This document shows positions 11,315 to 12,056 of a DNA stretch of 12,056 bases, piece by piece (the stretch's first letter is position 1; each line of letters starts with the position of its first letter). Made by a program: the position numbers and the translations under genes. Source of the DNA: Phelpsiimicrobium sp043802125 (GTDB taxonomy: Bacteria > Omnitrophota > Gorgyraeia > Velamenicoccales > Velamenicoccaceae); assembly GCA_043802125.1 (NCBI GenBank), contig JAZDLG010000038.1, positions 1 to 12,056 of the forward strand. Reading direction: 5' to 3'. Under the pieces are notes generated by a model that was not told the DNA's origin, did no database searches, and saw only the letters and a program-made list of their open reading frames with translations.

Positions 11315-12056
11315 AAGCATCGCAATACATATTATCGTTAAAAGGCCAAGAGGAGATCCTTATTCCGGTAAAACCTATCTTCTTAAGAAGAAGCCTTAAA
11401 CTTTGAGGTGTAAAATAGACTACGTGGTCCGGCGGACGGAATCCGGTCCAGTTCCCTTTCTTTATCATTCTGTTTAAACAGCCGTAGTTTACAGTCTTAA
11501 TTAACAAAACGCCGCCGTTATTTAGAAGATCAAAACATTTTTTTATAGCCCTTGCCGGATCATCTAAATGCTCAAGAAGCGATACCAAAGTGATACCATC
11601 AAACCTTTCATGAATAACGTCTGCGGCTTGAAAATCACCGACAATAACTTTAATACCATTTTGTTTTCTGGCAAAATCTGCCAAGTATTCAGAGATCTCA
11701 ATACCGGTGCCGGAAAATTTTGTCTTTGCCAGCTTGAGAAAACCTCCGTCGCCACAGCCTATATCAAGGATTTTTGAGCCCGCTGGTAAATAGCTGGAAA
11801 GTTTATTATAAAATATTTTGCCTTTATCCCGATTGGCCATTCTATTGAAGGATCGTTTCATGACCCGAGAGAACTTTTGGATAAGACTTAGCTGCTTGGC
11901 GTTTCTCTCGACAACCTTTTCTTTAGAATAAAAGCCTGGCCGGGTCGCCCGCATGGGAACGGGGTCAATCCTGGCATAACCGCAAACAGTACATTCTCGG
12001 ACACTCCACTCTTCTATTCTACAAAAATCTGCCCATTTTGAATTCTCGCATACCGG
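11307..12056 (-). CDS. Class I SAM-dependent methyltransferase with Cys-rich N-terminus (5' end cut by window)
   Basis: The reading frame is open from the window edge to the TGA at 11309, giving at least 249 residues. The ATG at 11954 is internal, not the start. The upstream part reads VCENSKWADFC, then ECTVCGYARIDPVP and YSKEKV. This has the layout of the zinc-ribbon-like head (CxxC...CxxCG..) found before many Methyltransf_23-type enzymes. The SAM site is KILDIGCGDGGFLKLAK (motif I), with GIEIS (motif II), IVGDFQA and SLLEHLDDPARAIKKCFDLL; then GGVLLIKTVN and RPPDHVVYFTPQSL complete the Rossmann fold. Such proteins often act on sugars, lipids or other small molecules. The substrate is unknown. 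The stop overlaps the ribosome site of the HypE-like gene, so the two are probably co-transcribed. Confidence 0.88.
   Translation of the reverse strand, partial: PVCENSKWADFCRIEEWSVRECTVCGYARIDPVPMRATRPGFYSKEKVVERNAKQLSLIQKFSRVMKRSFNRMANRDKGKIFYNKLSSYLPAGSKILDIGCGDGGFLKLAKTKFSGTGIEISEYLADFARKQNGIKVIVGDFQAADVIHERFDGITLVSLLEHLDDPARAIKKCFDLLNNGGVLLIKTVNYGCLNRMIKKGNWTGFRPPDHVVYFTPQSLRLLLKKIGFTGIRISSWPFNDNMYCDAWR

Noticed and set aside
1..12056. CRISPR arrays, transposases, integrases or phage genes
   Set aside because: No regularly spaced repeats and no reading frame resembling these families was found on either strand.

Overview
The window is a dense bacterial gene block in which essentially every gene is read from the minus strand, so transcription runs from the right end towards position 1. 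A beta-barrel porin with a signal peptide, a periplasmic binding protein and sensors with periplasmic domains point to a Gram-negative (diderm) bacterium. The gene mix is CpaF/TadA-like ATPase, HypE-like AIR synthase, [4Fe-4S] CysH, DUF2292 and Rrf2. Together with short GC-rich palindromic repeats (CCTGCCTG...CAGG and TCCGCC-N3-GGCGGA types) in a moderate-GC background, this resembles uncultured lineages such as Omnitrophota or possibly a deltaproteobacterium-like group. That placement is an inference from memory, not a search result.

Right block (12056 to 8848): a class I SAM methyltransferase, truncated by the window edge and carrying a Cys-rich N-terminal segment. It is followed by a HypE-like AIR-synthase protein whose strong Shine-Dalgarno overlaps the methyltransferase stop and faces an AUA codon. 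Then comes a CpaF/TadA/FlaI-type secretion ATPase. Its stop codon abuts a 17-bp exact copy of the 5' end of a tRNA-Ser gene. That copy and a hairpin-rich spacer of about 100 bp lead to the intact tRNA-Ser(UGA).

Middle block (8621 to 4107): a signalling operon begins 25 nt after the tRNA. It encodes a membrane sensor with HAMP and PAS domains but no kinase domain, joined by a 4-nt GTGA overlap to a full hybrid-free histidine kinase (Cache, HAMP, PAS, HisKA, HATPase). A stand-alone CheY-like receiver follows, and a stem-loop terminator closes the unit.

Left block (4054 to 1): a sigma70-like promoter with an inverted repeat over its -10 drives an Rrf2 regulator with three Cys residues. Next come an assimilatory APS/PAPS reductase (cysH) with [4Fe-4S] motifs, a 57-residue DUF2292 protein, an OprP-like anion porin, a PstS-like binding protein and the start of a PstC-like permease. 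Read together, this looks like an Rrf2-controlled sulfur-assimilation unit whose Pst-like transporter and porin may import sulfate, or another oxyanion, rather than phosphate. That is the most interesting functional hypothesis here.

Sequence-level oddities include a perfect 28-bp palindrome inside pstC, palindromic repeats in pstS, upstream of the porin and in the rrf2 leader, the tRNA 5'-end duplication and the AUA start candidate. I saw no CRISPR array, transposase or integrase.
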